Assembly (NCBI GenBank): GCA_004794785.1
Contig: SJOL01008757.1
Coordinates: 198,701-262,700 of the forward strand
Origin: Opisthorchis felineus
Taxonomy: Eukaryota; Platyhelminthes; Trematoda; Opisthorchiida; Opisthorchiidae
DNA length: 64,000 nucleotides
Direction: 5' to 3'
How positions within the stretch are numbered: the first letter of the stretch is position 1; the number at the start of each line of letters is the position of its first letter. The translations under genes and the position numbers were made by a program. This document shows positions 36,556-49,216 of the stretch, one piece after another. The notes under the pieces were generated by a model. That model made no database searches. It was given only the letters and a program-made list of their open reading frames with translations, and was not told the origin of the DNA.

Positions 36556-37515
36556 NNNNNNNNNNNNNNNNNNNNNNNNNNNNNNNNNNNNNNNNNNNNN
36601 NNNNNNNNNNNNNNNNNNNNNNNNNNNNNNNNNNNNNNNNNNNNNNNNNNNNNNNNNNNNNNNNNNNNNNNNNNNNNNNNNNNNNNNNNNNNNNNNNNNN
36701 NNNNNNNNNNNNNNNNNNNNNNNNNNNNNNNNNNNNNNNNNNNNNNNNNNNNNNNNNNNNNNNNNNNNNNNNNNNNNNNNNNNNNNNNNNNNNNNNNNNN
36801 NNNNNNNNNNNNNNNNNNNNNNNNNNNNNNNNNNNNNNNNNNNNNNNNNNNNNNNNNNNNNNNNNNNNNNNNNNNNNNNNNNNNNNNNNNNNNNNNNNNN
36901 NNNNNNNNNNNNNNNNNNNNNNNNNNNNNNNNNNNNNNNNNNNNNNNNNNNNNNNNNNNNNNNNNNNNNNNNNNNNNNNNNNNNNNNNNNNNNNNNNNNN
37001 NNNNNNNNNNNNNNNNNNNNNNNNNNNNNNNNNNNNNNNNNNNNNNNNNNNNNNNNNNNNNNNNNNNNNNNNNNNNNNNNNNNNNNNNNNNNNNNNNNNN
37101 NNNNNNNNNNNNNNNNNNNNNNNNNNNNNNNNNNNNNNNNNNNNNNNNNNNNNNNNNNNNNNNNNNNNNNNNNNNNNNNNNNNNNNNNNNNNNNNNNNNN
37201 NNNNNNNNNNNNNNNNNNNNNNNNNNNNNNNNNNNNNNNNNNNNNNNNNNNNNNNNNNNNNNNNNNNNNNNNNNNNNNNNNNNNNNNNNNNNNNNNNNNN
37301 NNNNNNNNNNNNNNNNNNNNNNNNNNNNNNNNNNNNNNNNNNNNNNNNNNNNNNNNNNNNNNNNNNNNNNNNNNNNNNNNNNNNNNNNNNNNNNNNNNNN
37401 NNNNNNNNNNNNNNNNNNNNNNNNNNNNNNNNNNNNNNNNNNNNNNNNNNNNNNNNNNNNNNNNNNNNNNNNNNNNNNNNNNNNNNNNNNNNNNNNNNNN
37501 NNNNNNNNNNNNNNN
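36556..37515. other. Assembly gap (960 N)
   Basis: A continuous run of N lies inside the 15-kb calcineurin intron. The open frames that seem to cross it are artefacts. The true length is unknown. Confidence 0.99.
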
Positions 37516-40349
37516 TTTCTGAGCTTACCAGATAGCTGTGTCCGCAGCGGTACCGTGACCATTGTCGTACAGACCAAACCCTGGCTGAGAAATTCGGTGT
37601 GCTAAGCCCACGATGGTGCTAGAATTGACTTTCACTGATCATCGTCGTGTGGACGGCATCAGGTCGAATGATTTATAACTACAGAACGCTAGGCGGATGC
37701 ATTCCGAGTTCGGCTTATTAGTAATACAGCTCTTGGTCTATCCGGTCACCACTGTGTGTGGGTGTCCATTGACGTAAATTGACGTATCAGACCAATCTGG
37801 AAACGGTTGCTAGACCACTATTCTCGGATAGTTTACTTATGTGATCATCTTTTACTTGTTCCCAGAAGACATTGCTTGTAGCAATGACAGGCTCGGCCTG
37901 AATGCTTAAAAAATTTTAGTAGATCTGCAACCCATTTTTCTGTTACATAACTGAGAATGAACAACGATATAACTCAGCGTGTAAGGCATGCATCGGTTGT
38001 GTTGGTAGACGTGTAATAATGAAACCAACGAGGTTAAGTGCTAGCTACTTACTGTATTCTCATATGTGCCTGCCTGTTTGACGGCATGAACCACGTAAGC
38101 AGTAATCACAGGTGACAAGCGGTGTGCGTGGCAGCCTCAACCTCACTAGCTGAATTCGAACTTGATCTGGATGGCGTTCTGACACCACAACAACGACGTC
38201 AATCAAATTATTTATGGACTAGAAAGCCCCCTACAACATAAGACTACCTACTCGCAAGTTGGCGGATCAATCGCAATCACACGATGATCAGTCACACTAC
38301 TTTCTCTTCGCAATATCGACCTATCATGTAATTATCCAAAACTTTGAGCTCTCTGACCTCTTAGGCTTTCGAAATTTATGATTCATAATCCGCACATATT
38401 TACTAGGCACTTAATACTGCTGTAAGAACAAAGGTATATTCCTATGTTTTCACTTATATTATCGCACTTTTGTTGGAATCTAATATCACTGGGGTCATTT
38501 TTGACAGAGATTGTTGTCCTGATGCCATCTCTATATCATTAGATTTATTTTGGTGATGGATGCTCCGCAAGACTGTTTCGCCTGAAATTTTAATGTCATT
38601 TGCCTTATTTAAGCTGAACAGAGTAATCGGAAGGTTGTAGGCGGGCACTCTAATAGCTCCGACTTCACAGTTCAAGAGAATGGACGAGTTACAACCCAAT
38701 AGGCCGAACCTCCAGGTACCTAATGATGGTTCATGCAAGGAAGCGATTCCCCTAGGAACCGTAAGGGGCTTATAAGTCGTTTTTCTAACTCGTAAAAAAG
38801 ACACAAACACTACTTTTCGCATAATTCTAACAAATTATTCATTTTTATGGTCGTCGCTGCTCTAGAAACTCATGTATAATCCCATTTCAGCTGAAAAATG
38901 CTGTTTTCAAAGCATTTGGGTTCTGGCTTCATCTTGGTGCAAACCTCTTAGGAGGCAGTAGCCTGACGTAAGGATCAATTCCAATGTTCATGAACAGCGG
39001 TTCTTGTAACAAGGGACGGTGTAATCCAAATGTGAGAAAGTTTTGTAAGCTGTTTTCTTTTTAAAGAGGAGGTTCATTGGTGGTGTATATTGTACGTTTC
39101 CATTCTAGGAACATAGTTGTAAATTGAATGGTTGAGTCTAACGCAGTGGTTGTGGAGCTTATCGTTTGTTGTGTTCACGGCCTCCTCACCCGGCCTTGTT
39201 TGCATGTAGAAATCGGTGGGAAGTGTTGACTGATGTATACAATCCCTTACGTTACCGCGAAAACAGTTTGTTAGTCTCATTTATGTTTAAAGATTGGCAC
39301 TAGCCGAATCTTAAGCCTAGCCATTTAGGTTTGCTGATGAATGATCTCTTCAGCCAACCACCTTTAACAACTTTCGTTTCTTTAACAATAACATCGCTTC
39401 AAATTGGTCATCCTGTTTATTGAATAATCTCTCAATCCCTGAGCTCACATCCGTCCAATTTTGACCAGTCATTCAACCACGGGGTAACCAATATCCAACG
39501 GATTCATTGTAAAAACCGCATTTATCCTATTTTTCATTCCGTTACTCACTCCCATTAGGTCTATTGATTAATTTCCTGATTACTAAAGCGGACCTTCAGA
39601 TATTCATTGGGCGATGTGTTTCTTCTCGATTCTGCCGAGGTGACTAAATCACACACCCAATGAGTTTGCTTTTCCTTGCGCTCATGGTTCTGTATTCGTG
39701 TGAGTGTTATTTGTTGGGCTTACAAGACTGTATATGCCTTTCGGAAGACACGTTTATTTATTTAACATTGTGCTGGTGCGAAGTCCAGCTTAGACGAACT
39801 ATTCTTCTCAAGCACTTGTATTTTCTTCTTCCCGCCTGATATGGTTACCCTTATAAAGCAGTTTAAATAAGCACGAAATTCACACTTGAATGTAGTTTCT
39901 ATACCATTTTTGAGCCACGAGGATCAGCCTTGGGTGTTTACGGCGGATACAATACTGCTACGGTAGTTAGGTTTTCAGTTGAATTCATCTGTCGGAAAAC
40001 ATTGTTATCATCACAATTAAACGAACAGGAAGTTTTCTGTCTGGCTTTGGGTCGAGTGGAACTCTAATTGAACACAAGGTAACGAACAAATGAACTAGTT
40101 GCCTTTTGCCTTACACCCTCCTTTTGGGATATAGCTTTGCGAAATCTTTAGTCTTCTGCTGTGTTTTTAGTAGGATGTTTCTCCTACTTCGTCGGCTGTA
40201 GCGAGGACGTTTCCCATCTCATCTTTATGGTGATTTGTAACGTATCCCATCAGTCTTACTAAAAAGTCACAAAACTGGAAATTCTCGTGTTGCTAGCCAA
40301 ACGTGGTGCCTAGTACTATCACCTTATTAATTATTTCTGTTTTGAATAG

Positions 40350-40567
40350 CTGGATCGGTTCAAAGAGCCTCCGGCCTACGGGGCTATGTGTGATCTACTT
40401 TGGTCCGACCCATGTGAAGAATTCGGCCAAGAACGCTCTTCAGAACATTTTACCCACAACACTGTCCGCGGATGCTCCTATTTCTACAGCTTCAGCGCCT
40501 GTTGTCACTTCTTGCAAACTAATAATCTTCTGTCGATTATTCGTGCTCATGAAGCTCAGGACGCAGG
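40350..40567 (+). CDS. PPP3C: Calcineurin A exon: HNTVRG and RAHE motifs
   Basis: The exon starts with CTG after TTGAATAG and ends GG before GTAGGT. It encodes 72 codons beginning [20 protein letters not shown] and ending [13 protein letters not shown], plus two bases of a Gly codon. [16 protein letters not shown] carries the active-site Arg (human R254), and RAHE carries a metal-ligand His (H281). The substitutions lie in surface stretches: [10 protein letters not shown] replaces LEDFGNEKTQ, and [11 protein letters not shown] replaces YPAVCEFLQHN. Phase 2 at the end. Confidence 0.96.
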
Positions 40568-41344
40568 GTAGGTTTTCGTAGGATATGTCTGGAACATGGT
40601 CGTCTAACGACTTCAGATCATTATGCCATTCTACCTTTTAAGGGCCAAGATGCTTTGTATGGAGACTGATTGACTACCTGGTTGCCAGACAGACGAGATT
40701 TTTTCTACCGATGTTCTGTTCCCATTTGTATGGTTTCTTTTTGTGCTAATACTCCCATAATCCAGCCAGAATAGTGTTTTTTTGGATGGAGTTGCCGATT
40801 CGTCAGTTACAAGAATCAAAGCCCTCTTGAGTTTAGTAGTTCCTCGCTGACACAAACCTGTCATCTTTCCATGCTTTTGGACACATCAGTCCCGAATTTG
40901 AGCCAATATTTTCGTCAGTGTGTTTTGAGAACCAAATGCTCTTTTGTTGCAAAAGTCTTTGGGTTTGAAGTTCGCCTCCCCCTCTCCGAATCAATTTCGT
41001 ACTCCACTTTTTCACCAAGCTGTCTGTGTTCAAGCTGTTTGTGTATTAATTATCAGGACGCTCCTTCTTGTGAATATCATTGTTTGCAGTCTGAATTTAA
41101 ACTCGGCTGTCCTGACATATCCAAGATGATATGTCGCCCAGTTCTTATGATCTACGCCTGGGATCAGAATCCAGCCTACAGTTTTCTGTGCTGATCGTTT
41201 GCATACTCGGTATTCCATATGAGAAAAGACCAACCTGTGCCGCATACAATCGGACGTGTCACCATCTCCGTGTTATCCGGAGAATCGCACGTCTTATACA
41301 CTGCCGGCATGATTATGGCTGGTATGCTGCCCAACTAACTAGTC

Positions 41345-42560
41345 GTTGGCATTCTGAAGGAAAACACTCCTGAAGGACTGAGTGGATTTGGAAGCGACAT
41401 ACGACAAATCCAGGAGAAATATCTTGGGCGGAATCAAATTTTATATGAATGTTTATTGAATTCACTCAGTTGACACAGAAACACTGGGTCATTCACAAAA
41501 GCCTGGTTGCCCAAGCATATCTTGTAACCCCACACTGAGATGAAAACCACTGTGCAGACCTGTGTATCTGTCTCGAACGAGTCCGAAGTCGAGTTCAATT
41601 CCTATGCAACATCTATTTAACAACCAGCTGCGCAGAGACGTTCTGCCATTGCGAGTGCCATGTACCATGTCATTTCGAATTGGACGGTTTTTTATTTCAT
41701 TCGAAGCGTTTCCTGGCCAAAACATTGCCGTGGAGTCTTGTACCCGACCGACTTTGCCTTATTTTTGTATTCTTAAGCGGGATTAGGGTGGCCGACTACG
41801 GCGTTTGGTTCCGCGTCATCCCGCTTTGGTAAGTAGATATGGAACGCTTGTCTTCTATCAGATTGACCCGGGGGTTCAACATGAAACACCAAGATTCACC
41901 TAAATGATTGTGAGGTAACGTACTACACGGATTTCTGCTTTCTTGGTGGCACATTATCCCCAGATCTTACACTTGATACTGGGCCCAACGCACGAATTGC
42001 AAAACCCATCGCAGCATTTGGTCGTCTTTGGAAGCGCGTTAGGAGCCATCATAATTTGCACGCAGACACCAAGACATCAATGTATCGGGCTGTTTCGCTG
42101 TCTTCACTATCACACAGGAGAAATCTGGACGCCATGTAGGCAACATAGTCACGTTCCTGACTGATATCACGTGCAGTGTCTGCGCAAAATCCTTCGGATC
42201 GAACTGAACGACTGAATCTCGAACGCCGCAGTCCTTTGGAGAGCAAACACAGCTAGATTCTGATGCAGCCGGATGCTAAACTGGCTCTACTTGTCGGGCT
42301 ACTTTGGACGTATAGTCGTACCTCTCAAGCCTAAAGCTTCCTAACAATGGAGCTCAAAATCGGGGACGGCCAAAGTTTCACCTTCAGGTTATTCTGAGTA
42401 ACCAGAAGAGAAAAAGACAGAGTGGCCTGGTGAACGGCCGGCGAAGCGGGCGTGCGAAAAGAATGTTCGCAATGCTGCGAAACAACCGAGCCATTAGGAC
42501 TGGACTGTTTATTCACAATGCAGCCGCAACTATATGGACATTTCTAACATGCGAAATCAC
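41345..42560 (+). mobile_element. Decayed non-LTR reverse transcriptase, a different family from the 31-kb element
   Basis: Translated blocks appear in the right order for a craniate/lophotrochozoan RTE-type reverse transcriptase, in shifting frames. They are GLSGFGSDIRQIQEKYLGRN (compare CGFRxxRxTxDMIFxARQxQEKCxEQN), EMKTTVQTCVSVSNESEVEF, FLGGTLSPDLTLDTG then NARIAKPIAAFGRLWKRVRS, HADTKTSMYRAV, and near the end AIRTGLFIHNAAA. Stops and frameshifts are frequent. The YADD region could not be located. It is an old dead copy. Confidence 0.7.
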
Positions 42561-45500
42561 GCATTCTAGTAGGTGACCATTGTACTCGCCAGTTCACCCG
42601 CTGAACATGACCTGCTGGAATCGAGGCAAGTTTATTCCATTCCATTCCATTCCATGCCCGACGCTATCGTGCTAAAGGTGGAATATCACCAGGTTTTCCA
42701 TTACCAATTTGACAGTGTGTTAATGGGTGACTCCACTGACACTTGCATGGGCCACACTTGGGGAGGCATTTGATTGCGTTGAAAACTAAAGGAATTGACG
42801 AATGACGTCGGTTACTCCATGATAACCCACCAACTGGTCCCGGCGCCCATTGTTAAGCCACCATGTTTAGGCTGGCTGATGGCTTGCGGTAGGTCTCTGA
42901 TCTGCCGATCTTATCCCTTCTGGCCTGCGTCGACACAAAGGGCTTGCGTGCAGCACCACATTCGGCTGGGCCCAAACCATCTGTGGCTCGTGCCACGTGC
43001 CGATGTCCCCTGGTTTGACTACCGTTGGCCGGCAAATATAATTCGGGTGTCAGCCATGCTTCAGTATTCTTCAACCATCCCGTGACTTCTTCATCCATTT
43101 GCCTTCATTAGCACTAATGCATTCGTCCGTCCATTTAGGGACTTGGTTTAAAGCTGCTGAGTTGGTATTTTAATCATTTATCGTTCAAAGTATTCACAAT
43201 TTGGACGAGAGCAAGGAAGCTGTTTAGCCCCTGCCTTGTCTGTAACGTTCTCTTATCCCTGAATTACAGGTGCGTTACTCCTCTCTGAGGCCTCTCGCTA
43301 TTTGAAGTTTTCCTAGTTTACCACCAAAACCCCCCGGTAGGAACTAAATATCGAGATAATAAAGTCACGAGAACCGACGAAAAGTGACCTATACAGGCGA
43401 TGGATCTTGTTCTGGAGAGCCTTTTTTCAGGCGGGGTGGGAGGGGGACACTTAGTGTGCTAGTTCTTTTTTGAAATATTTTTAGCCCCTTACATGCATTT
43501 TCACGTACAATTTACCCATGGCCTTTCGGTGACAGATTTTCGTTATATACGTCATCTAAAATTGATTTGAGAAATTTCAAGCGTTTGAGATCGCCTGACT
43601 AGCTGCAAACAGTGTACAAACAATAAACTTAATTGGCTCTTGGTTGGTGATTTGAACAGTCTTGAATGTCTGCTTGATTTCACAATCATGACCATGGTGT
43701 TGTTTTTTAGAGGTTCTTCATCCGTTCCAACTTTTCGTTTTCTTAGCTTAACTGCGACGTTGAACTCCATTTACAAGTTTAGTTGTGGTGAGCACAACAG
43801 TGTCGTGGTTTGGTCTTGGGCAGACGATGCACGCCTAGTCGCTACAACTCTAAGACAATCAGTCTAACTAACTGAATTTAGCTGCCCCCCAGCCCTCCCT
43901 ACTACCTGGCTTTCTTGACTCACCGTTCACAAATTAATGGCCATCGGTTGCTGTGACCTCACAGTCAGTGTCAGTTTTGGGCGAGGACTAATCTCAGTTG
44001 AGGACACGGGCTTCTTTGAACTCAATTTTCCTGCATTACTTTTAAAAAAACACCTTAATTGAATACAGTTGAGTGAAACAATGGGCGTCAGCAATTTTGA
44101 TTCGAAATAAAAAGGGTTAGGTTGCCGCTTTTTAACTAGTATCGGGAAGTTCAGCTTGACGGCTGAACTTCAACGTGAGCATGTGCAGTACGTTCCGTTA
44201 TGTGTACTTGTTCAAGCAGACAACTCATTTTTCAGTGGGATCGCTCCAACTCCTTATGGGTCTTGGAACCAAGAACACTGATTTCTTACATTGTTCTTGG
44301 GAAGTTCACAGCCTTTTCTACTGGGGCTGCGTTATCTGACATCGCTTTTCAAATTTTTTTGATTGATGTTTCGCTTATCGTAGGATTAGAGATGAGGTTA
44401 TCCATGATGGGTGATGACGTACACAAATTTTATAGAAATGAGGTTTCCTGCCTCAAATGAAGGGTTTGATATACGTGACCGGTTAGCATTGTGTTACCGA
44501 TGGTGTCACTATAACTTTCTGCCATCCGACTGCCATGTCAAATGGGGTTAAACCGGCTATGTGAAAATCGGTTGTCAGTTTTTGGACTTGGTTTTTTGGA
44601 CAAATGCCAGCCCAATAAATCAGCCGTGATAACCGGAGATAGGATTTTTATTTTCCCTGATACCGAATCGATACGCGATGTGCCTCCTGTTACGCAGAAA
44701 TGACAATATCTTTTTACCACACTACTTCACCCTCCTATTTGGCTTGTTCCTGTTGAAACTCCAACATCGGGGCGGCTAATAAAACGTGTTACAAGTGTTC
44801 TGATGTCCAGCGCACTGTATATAGCCTGTCAGATTGTACCAACAGTTTGTTTTGCAAACCGCCGATGTACCATTCACGCTTGTTCTGCTTTGAATGCCTG
44901 AATGCTTCAGTGGTTCTGATTGATTGATTGATTGACTGAGCTAGCTCACTAGATTAGGAATTTGCACGGATACCTGTGGCCATTCTGGTATTCTGTGAAA
45001 CTAGCTGGAAGACTGAGGTACCGATTCTAGTTTGTAACTTTGAATGTACTATGCGGCTGTCCCCAAGTTCATAACTGCAAACGAAAGACAGAAGACCGCT
45101 ACGGCAGAGGACATTGTCTTCACACGAGAAATTCTGTTGATTCTCTTTCTTTCTGAATACCTTGACTGTCTCGTTTTGACGATTGATTATCTACTCTCCA
45201 ACTCATCCACTGTAAACAACAAAATTCAGTTATACTGCAAAAGATGCTCCGGGTGTGCTTTTTGCACACAAAATCACTATTGACCTGGAGATCACATACC
45301 TGGAATGCCAGGCGTGTCCGCTGTTCATCTAATTTACAGAAACTGACCTTCAGCTAACAGGTAGTATATGAACGATGTTTATTGCATAGGTATAGTCCGG
45401 AACATTTGGTCCAATTCGGAGACCGCACGCAGTTCACCACCGTCAAAAAGCAAATACCTCAAAGAAGTTGACCCGATTAATAATGGCTACTTTATTAGGT

Positions 45501-46149
45501 AGCCGCGACATTCGTGTTGAGCAAAGTGTGTTTACACTTAACATCCAACCCAATGAAAAGTTCATCCACACTAGCAGCAGTTTCAACTTGTGCAAGAGTC
45601 AAATCCCATATAGCTCAGCACGCTCAGTCACACATGATAGTTGAACTATATATTTTAAAATTCCGGCGTGATAACGCTTCGAGTAAACCCACATACCTGA
45701 GAAATCCATGAGTACTTCAGCTCAATGGACCAGTCTTTAACGAGCCAGTTCATAGCCTGCATATCCGAGCACAAGGAAAATATATTTCTGGGGTTATCAG
45801 ACAGAACGCGCATTTTTCGACTCCCGCTCAGATCGCAGAGGCTATGTAATTTGAATCACATAGACTTGAATTTCGTGTTATTGGCGACCTTTTGAGAACA
45901 CTTTTTATCAAATGAGAAGCTGTTTCTACTAGAGTTTGGAGTTGGATTTATTAACATTTGAAACTCCCAGACCACTTTCTGCACCGTAACTCAGGCCTGG
46001 TGATCTAAATCAAGCGGAACGTGAAATTAAGTAGTCCATGAATTAAGCTGTCTGACTGTCAAAGTCGCTGACTCCGAGTGGCGAGGTGGTTGTTACTAGC
46101 AGACAACGCTAGACGAGATAGTTGAAGGCATAAAAATATCTAAATCTCA
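42560..46149 (+). other. Intronic stretch, nothing recognised
   Basis: It contains only a short ATTCC repeat (about 42637-42656), a GATT repeat near 44920 and short open frames with no known motif. Confidence 0.45.
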
Positions 46150-46155
46150 GTTACT

Positions 46156-46473
46156 TTGTTTTTGACTCAAGAAGAAGGTCTATCGATTGGATCTCCAATA
46201 TCTCCGATTTTGGCCAATATGTACATGGAAGACTTTGAACAGAAAGCTTTAGGCGGATTAGAGTGTCCATCTAGGGGTTTCTGGGGTTACGTAGATGGCA
46301 TGCTCGTTGTGATAAAGCGCGATAACCTTAACGAATTCTTTCAAAGTTCTAACACTTTGGACCTTCACTTTATGTTTAGCATGGGGCTAGAGTCCACATT
46401 GGGTACACCACCCTTCCTCGACTTCATGACACACAGGGCTATTAGGAAATTAAAGAAAATCTGTTTGTCGTAA
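46156..46473 (+). pseudogene. Reverse transcriptase palm of the Penelope-like element (YVDD to YVDG)
   Basis: This open segment of 105 codons is broken out of a longer polyprotein, so its ATG is not a real start. GLSIGSPISPILANMYMEDF is the strand-turn-helix before the catalytic site. GYVDGMLVVIKRDNLNEFF is the catalytic hairpin with the second Asp replaced by Gly. GTPPFLDFMTHRAI follows (family LPFLDxxVxR). The stop after IRKLKKICLS is a frameshift, since RKPTDSG continues in another frame. Inactive by inference. Confidence 0.8.
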
Positions 46474-46897
46474 ACCAACAGATAGTGGTGCGGTTTTAAA
46501 CTAGTCATCAGCACATCCAAATTCAGTATATACTAGTATAGTTTCAGCAATGTTTAGTAGAGTAAGAGCACTGTGCACAAAGGGGGTCGACCGAAGAGCA
46601 GCACAACTTGAGGTGAAAAGCGACTTCAAGACAGTGGGTACGCGGTGGGTTTACTTAATCAGCAACTAAGACGGGTATTGGTCGCAACACCAAGACCCTA
46701 CAGGGAGTGGGTTGGAACAGCAGTCATCCCATACAAAACGGGGACATCTGAAGCCATTAGAAGCGTGTTGAATACGGCTAACATAAGAGTACCATTCCAA
46801 GAGGGGAAGACTTTACGTTCAGTTGAAGCATCGCCTTCCAGTTGATAGGACTAAAGACTGTGTATAAAAAATAAACTAAAAATAAAAATAAAATGTA

Positions 46898-47192
46898 ACC
46901 ATTCACGAAGATTTATATAGGTCAGACAGCCAGGGAGTTGCCAACCAGAATCGGTGAGCATAAACGATGCATTAACAGACCACCCAGAAACGTAGACGAA
47001 TATCAGGCGATAGTGAAAGACTCGGCAATGGCAGGGCATGCACTGGACACCGGGCACAGGATAGATTTGAAAAATGTAGACATTTTGAGACGGGAACTAA
47101 GATTCAAACCAAGCGACTGTGGTCGCGGCGGTGGAAATCGTCAAGCACCCCTCAACACATACAGACCAACAAAATTTGTGAACAACCCCTAA
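46898..47192 (+). pseudogene. GIY-YIG endonuclease remnant of the Penelope-like element at 46 kb
   Basis: The frame reads KIYIGQTARELPTRIGEHKR then CINRPPRNVDEYQAIVKDSA and MAGHALDTGHRIDLKNVDIL. It matches the GIY-YIG domain from its second strand (YIGQTxRxLxTRIxEH) to the GH helix. The first strand (VYxIxC) is disrupted by the A-rich insertion before it. It belongs to a different Penelope family from the copies at 13 and 50 kb: it has DxGHRIDLKNVDIL instead of HEDQEGHKFNLENAKIL. Confidence 0.75.
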
Positions 47193-47404
47193 GAGGAATA
47201 TTCCATTAAGCTGTCGTAGACCGGAAAAGCAAGGTCACAAACTCCTGATTCCTAACCAATCTATCGCAAGTGTTAGTCATCCCCACTAACCAACAAACAG
47301 GAACTTCAGACCGACACCCAGCACTGATCAAATCGGCTAGTCATAAGAAATCTCACTGATTGGTCCTCTGTTTTAAAACCCGATCAAACTGGTAACTTAC
47401 TCAC

Positions 47405-47460
47405 TTGGCCTGACGAAGCTTTTGTGTCAAAAGGGAAACGTTGCTCGGCAATAAATCCAC
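47405..47460 (+). ncRNA. Hammerhead-ribozyme-like motif at Penelope 3' terminus
   Basis: CTGACGA (47410-47416), then AGCTTTTGTGTCAAAAGG folding as CTTTT/AAAAG, then GAAAC (47435-47439), then a small TTGC-TCG-GCAA hairpin and TAAAT. It has the CUGANGA, stem II, GAAA, stem III order of a hammerhead. Mismatches at the base of stem II and no clear stem I leave activity open. Confidence 0.5.
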
Positions 47461-47480
47461 TGATTATTTACCAATCTTTG

Positions 47481-49216
47481 AAACGATACCCTTATTCTAC
47501 TTTCAAACATTTGATTACCGGTTCTTTGGTAACAGCCGGACTTAATTGAGTGCGGTTTTCCCGTGATAAAATGGTTCTTAGGTCACCGCACAATAAAAAT
47601 TTCAGCAGCAGCAAATGAGGCCTACTAGGTCAAAGTTTTTATGACATGTGGCAAGCACACTCAACCACCATGTACCAAAGAATTTGTTTCCGCTTATGCG
47701 AAGTCCTCGCTGGCAAATATACATAGGCTATAACATGGTAGCGTGGTAACACGAAATCCTAACACCACCGTCAGTCGGAGTGCCTACGTGGATTCCAATT
47801 GATTCTCCTTGCGCATGCTTGGAAATCTTACAGGAAATGGCAATTAACCGATCCGAGTAGTGAGCGCGCTGTCAGATCTTAGCAGGACTGCTAGGCTAAC
47901 GCTGACGGTCGTTAGGGGCTGGTTTTGTGCTGGGCAAGGCTGGCAAAAGTCTCTGCGTCAAACCCGCTGATGGCATCTAACTCCAGCATAGTGCTCAGGC
48001 GTGCTTATTTTGACGCCGTTCGGTCTGAGCTATTGGTTCCTGATCACTTCAATTTAGGGACATCAGAATTATTTTCACTTTCTTCTTAGTCTCCCTTTTT
48101 TGTTTCCACCTTTTACTGGGGATTTTGCCGTTACTTTCTATCAGTTATATTCTAGTTTATAATACTGGTTAATTGCTGTCGATAGCGATTCTCTTTTCAA
48201 TAGCATACAAGACATCGTTAATTAAACTCATAAAGTTGGGCATAAATAGTCTACGTTATAGAACGATTACTTGTGTTCTAATCAAGAGGCCAAAGAAATG
48301 GTGCTGTGGAAGAAACCACGTTGGTGGTCGCTCACAATTCAACAGTAAGCGCAAGCTCGGGTAGTAACAATGGGACTCTGAATTTGAGTGTGAATTCGCT
48401 CGGCTGGTTCAATTATTTTTTGAACAGTTTCAAATGATTCGTGTATTCCAAACTTACAGCCTTCATAAGTGTCGTCGTGCGTTGTATGGATCATGGGTGG
48501 CATTGTCCTTCTCTAGGGGCGGAAGCGTGAAACCATTCGCCTTACCAGAAACTTGTGGACTCTCTTGGGAGGCGGTCAGTAGTCTCTCTCCGTATGATAA
48601 GTTTTATGAACCTTTGGCTAGGGTCGCATTCTGTGGACTCTGGTGGAGTGGCTCATTTAAGGGTGGTGCCTTTCAAGGGGTTGCTGTTTATTAAACAGAT
48701 AAATATGGCGCGGTTGTGGCGGGCGTAGACCATGTGTTGCTGCCTTTGGTGTGGGTGTTTTAGTGACGTTGGCATGCTGTTCAATTAGCAAGATTTATTC
48801 AAGGTAGGCAAGATGCCTCTCAGTTGCCGATCTCTCAGTGCGGATCGCGGGTACACTGGTCTATCAGTTCTCTTGCTGGTTTCACTCACGTGCATCACCA
48901 CACTCTATTCGATCCCGAGTTTTATATTCGCTGTTCGCTTCTCCCCACACTTTCCATGGGGATAGTCAAGGCCATATCTTACTTGGTGTCCATATGCACC
49001 ATTGAAGTCGTTGTAGTGGGTGTTTTGGGACATTATCTTATCGTTTTTGCCATCGATCTTCTGCCATGGCAAAATTTCGCCGTGCACGCGACCGCAGTTC
49101 ACATGCACGAAGTGCCTAGATCAGTCCCACTTTTTCCGTTCCAGTTGTGTGCGCATGCGTGTGCCTGTGTATAAATCCTATATGATGTTGTTTTTGCCCG
49201 CTTCCCCACGACCCAG
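47481..49216 (+). other. Intronic stretch, nothing recognised
   Basis: There are short open frames only. This is the right end of the intron before the [11 protein letters not shown] exon. Confidence 0.45.

Larger units (their letters stand above)
25111..40349 (+). other. Calcineurin A intron (about 15.2 kb, with assembly gap)
   Basis: This is the largest intron in the window, phase 0, with a GTAAGG donor and a TTTTGAATAG acceptor. It contains a minus-strand SINE at 25.8 kb, RTE-like 3' sequence at 27.0-27.2 kb, a near-complete but decayed RTE-like element (minus) at 30.7-34.5 kb, a weak reverse transcriptase remnant at 35.2-35.5 kb and the N gap. The stretches 27.2-30.7 kb and 37.5-40.3 kb hold nothing I recognise. 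A minus-strand open frame of 122 codons at 38454-38822 has no recognisable domain. Confidence 0.85.
46150..47480 (+). mobile_element. Penelope-like element fragment: reverse transcriptase, GIY-YIG endonuclease, 3' terminus
   Basis: The frame 46156-46473 carries EGLSIGSPISPILANMYMED, a hallmark of the Penelope-type reverse transcriptase, then FWGYVDGMLVVI and PPFLDFMTHR. The catalytic YVDD box is YVDG. In other frames follow RKPTDSGAVLN..HPNSVYT, a linker with TAVIPYKTGTSEAIRSVLN (46720-46790), and KIYIGQTARELPTRIGEHKR (about 46907-46966), the GIY-YIG endonuclease. An A-rich insertion-like stretch (46866-46895) splits the linker from the endonuclease. About 200 bases of non-coding sequence and a hammerhead-like motif (47405-47460) close the element. 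The 5' half of the reverse transcriptase is missing. Confidence 0.85.
40568..49216 (+). other. Calcineurin A intron (about 8.6 kb)
   Basis: This phase 2 intron has donor GTAGGT and acceptor CCACGACCCAG. It contains a decayed non-LTR reverse transcriptase at 41.3-42.6 kb, a short ATTCC repeat near 42637, a short GATT repeat near 44920 and a Penelope-like element (plus) at 46.15-47.48 kb. Nothing recognisable was found at 42.6-46.1 or 47.5-49.2 kb. Confidence 0.85.

Noticed and set aside
36510..37577. Open frames of more than 300 codons on both strands
   Set aside because: They consist almost wholly of N from the assembly gap.
38454..38822. A 122-codon open frame on the minus strand
   Set aside because: No domain, no splice context, no similarity recognised. 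Chance open frames of this size are expected in 64 kb.
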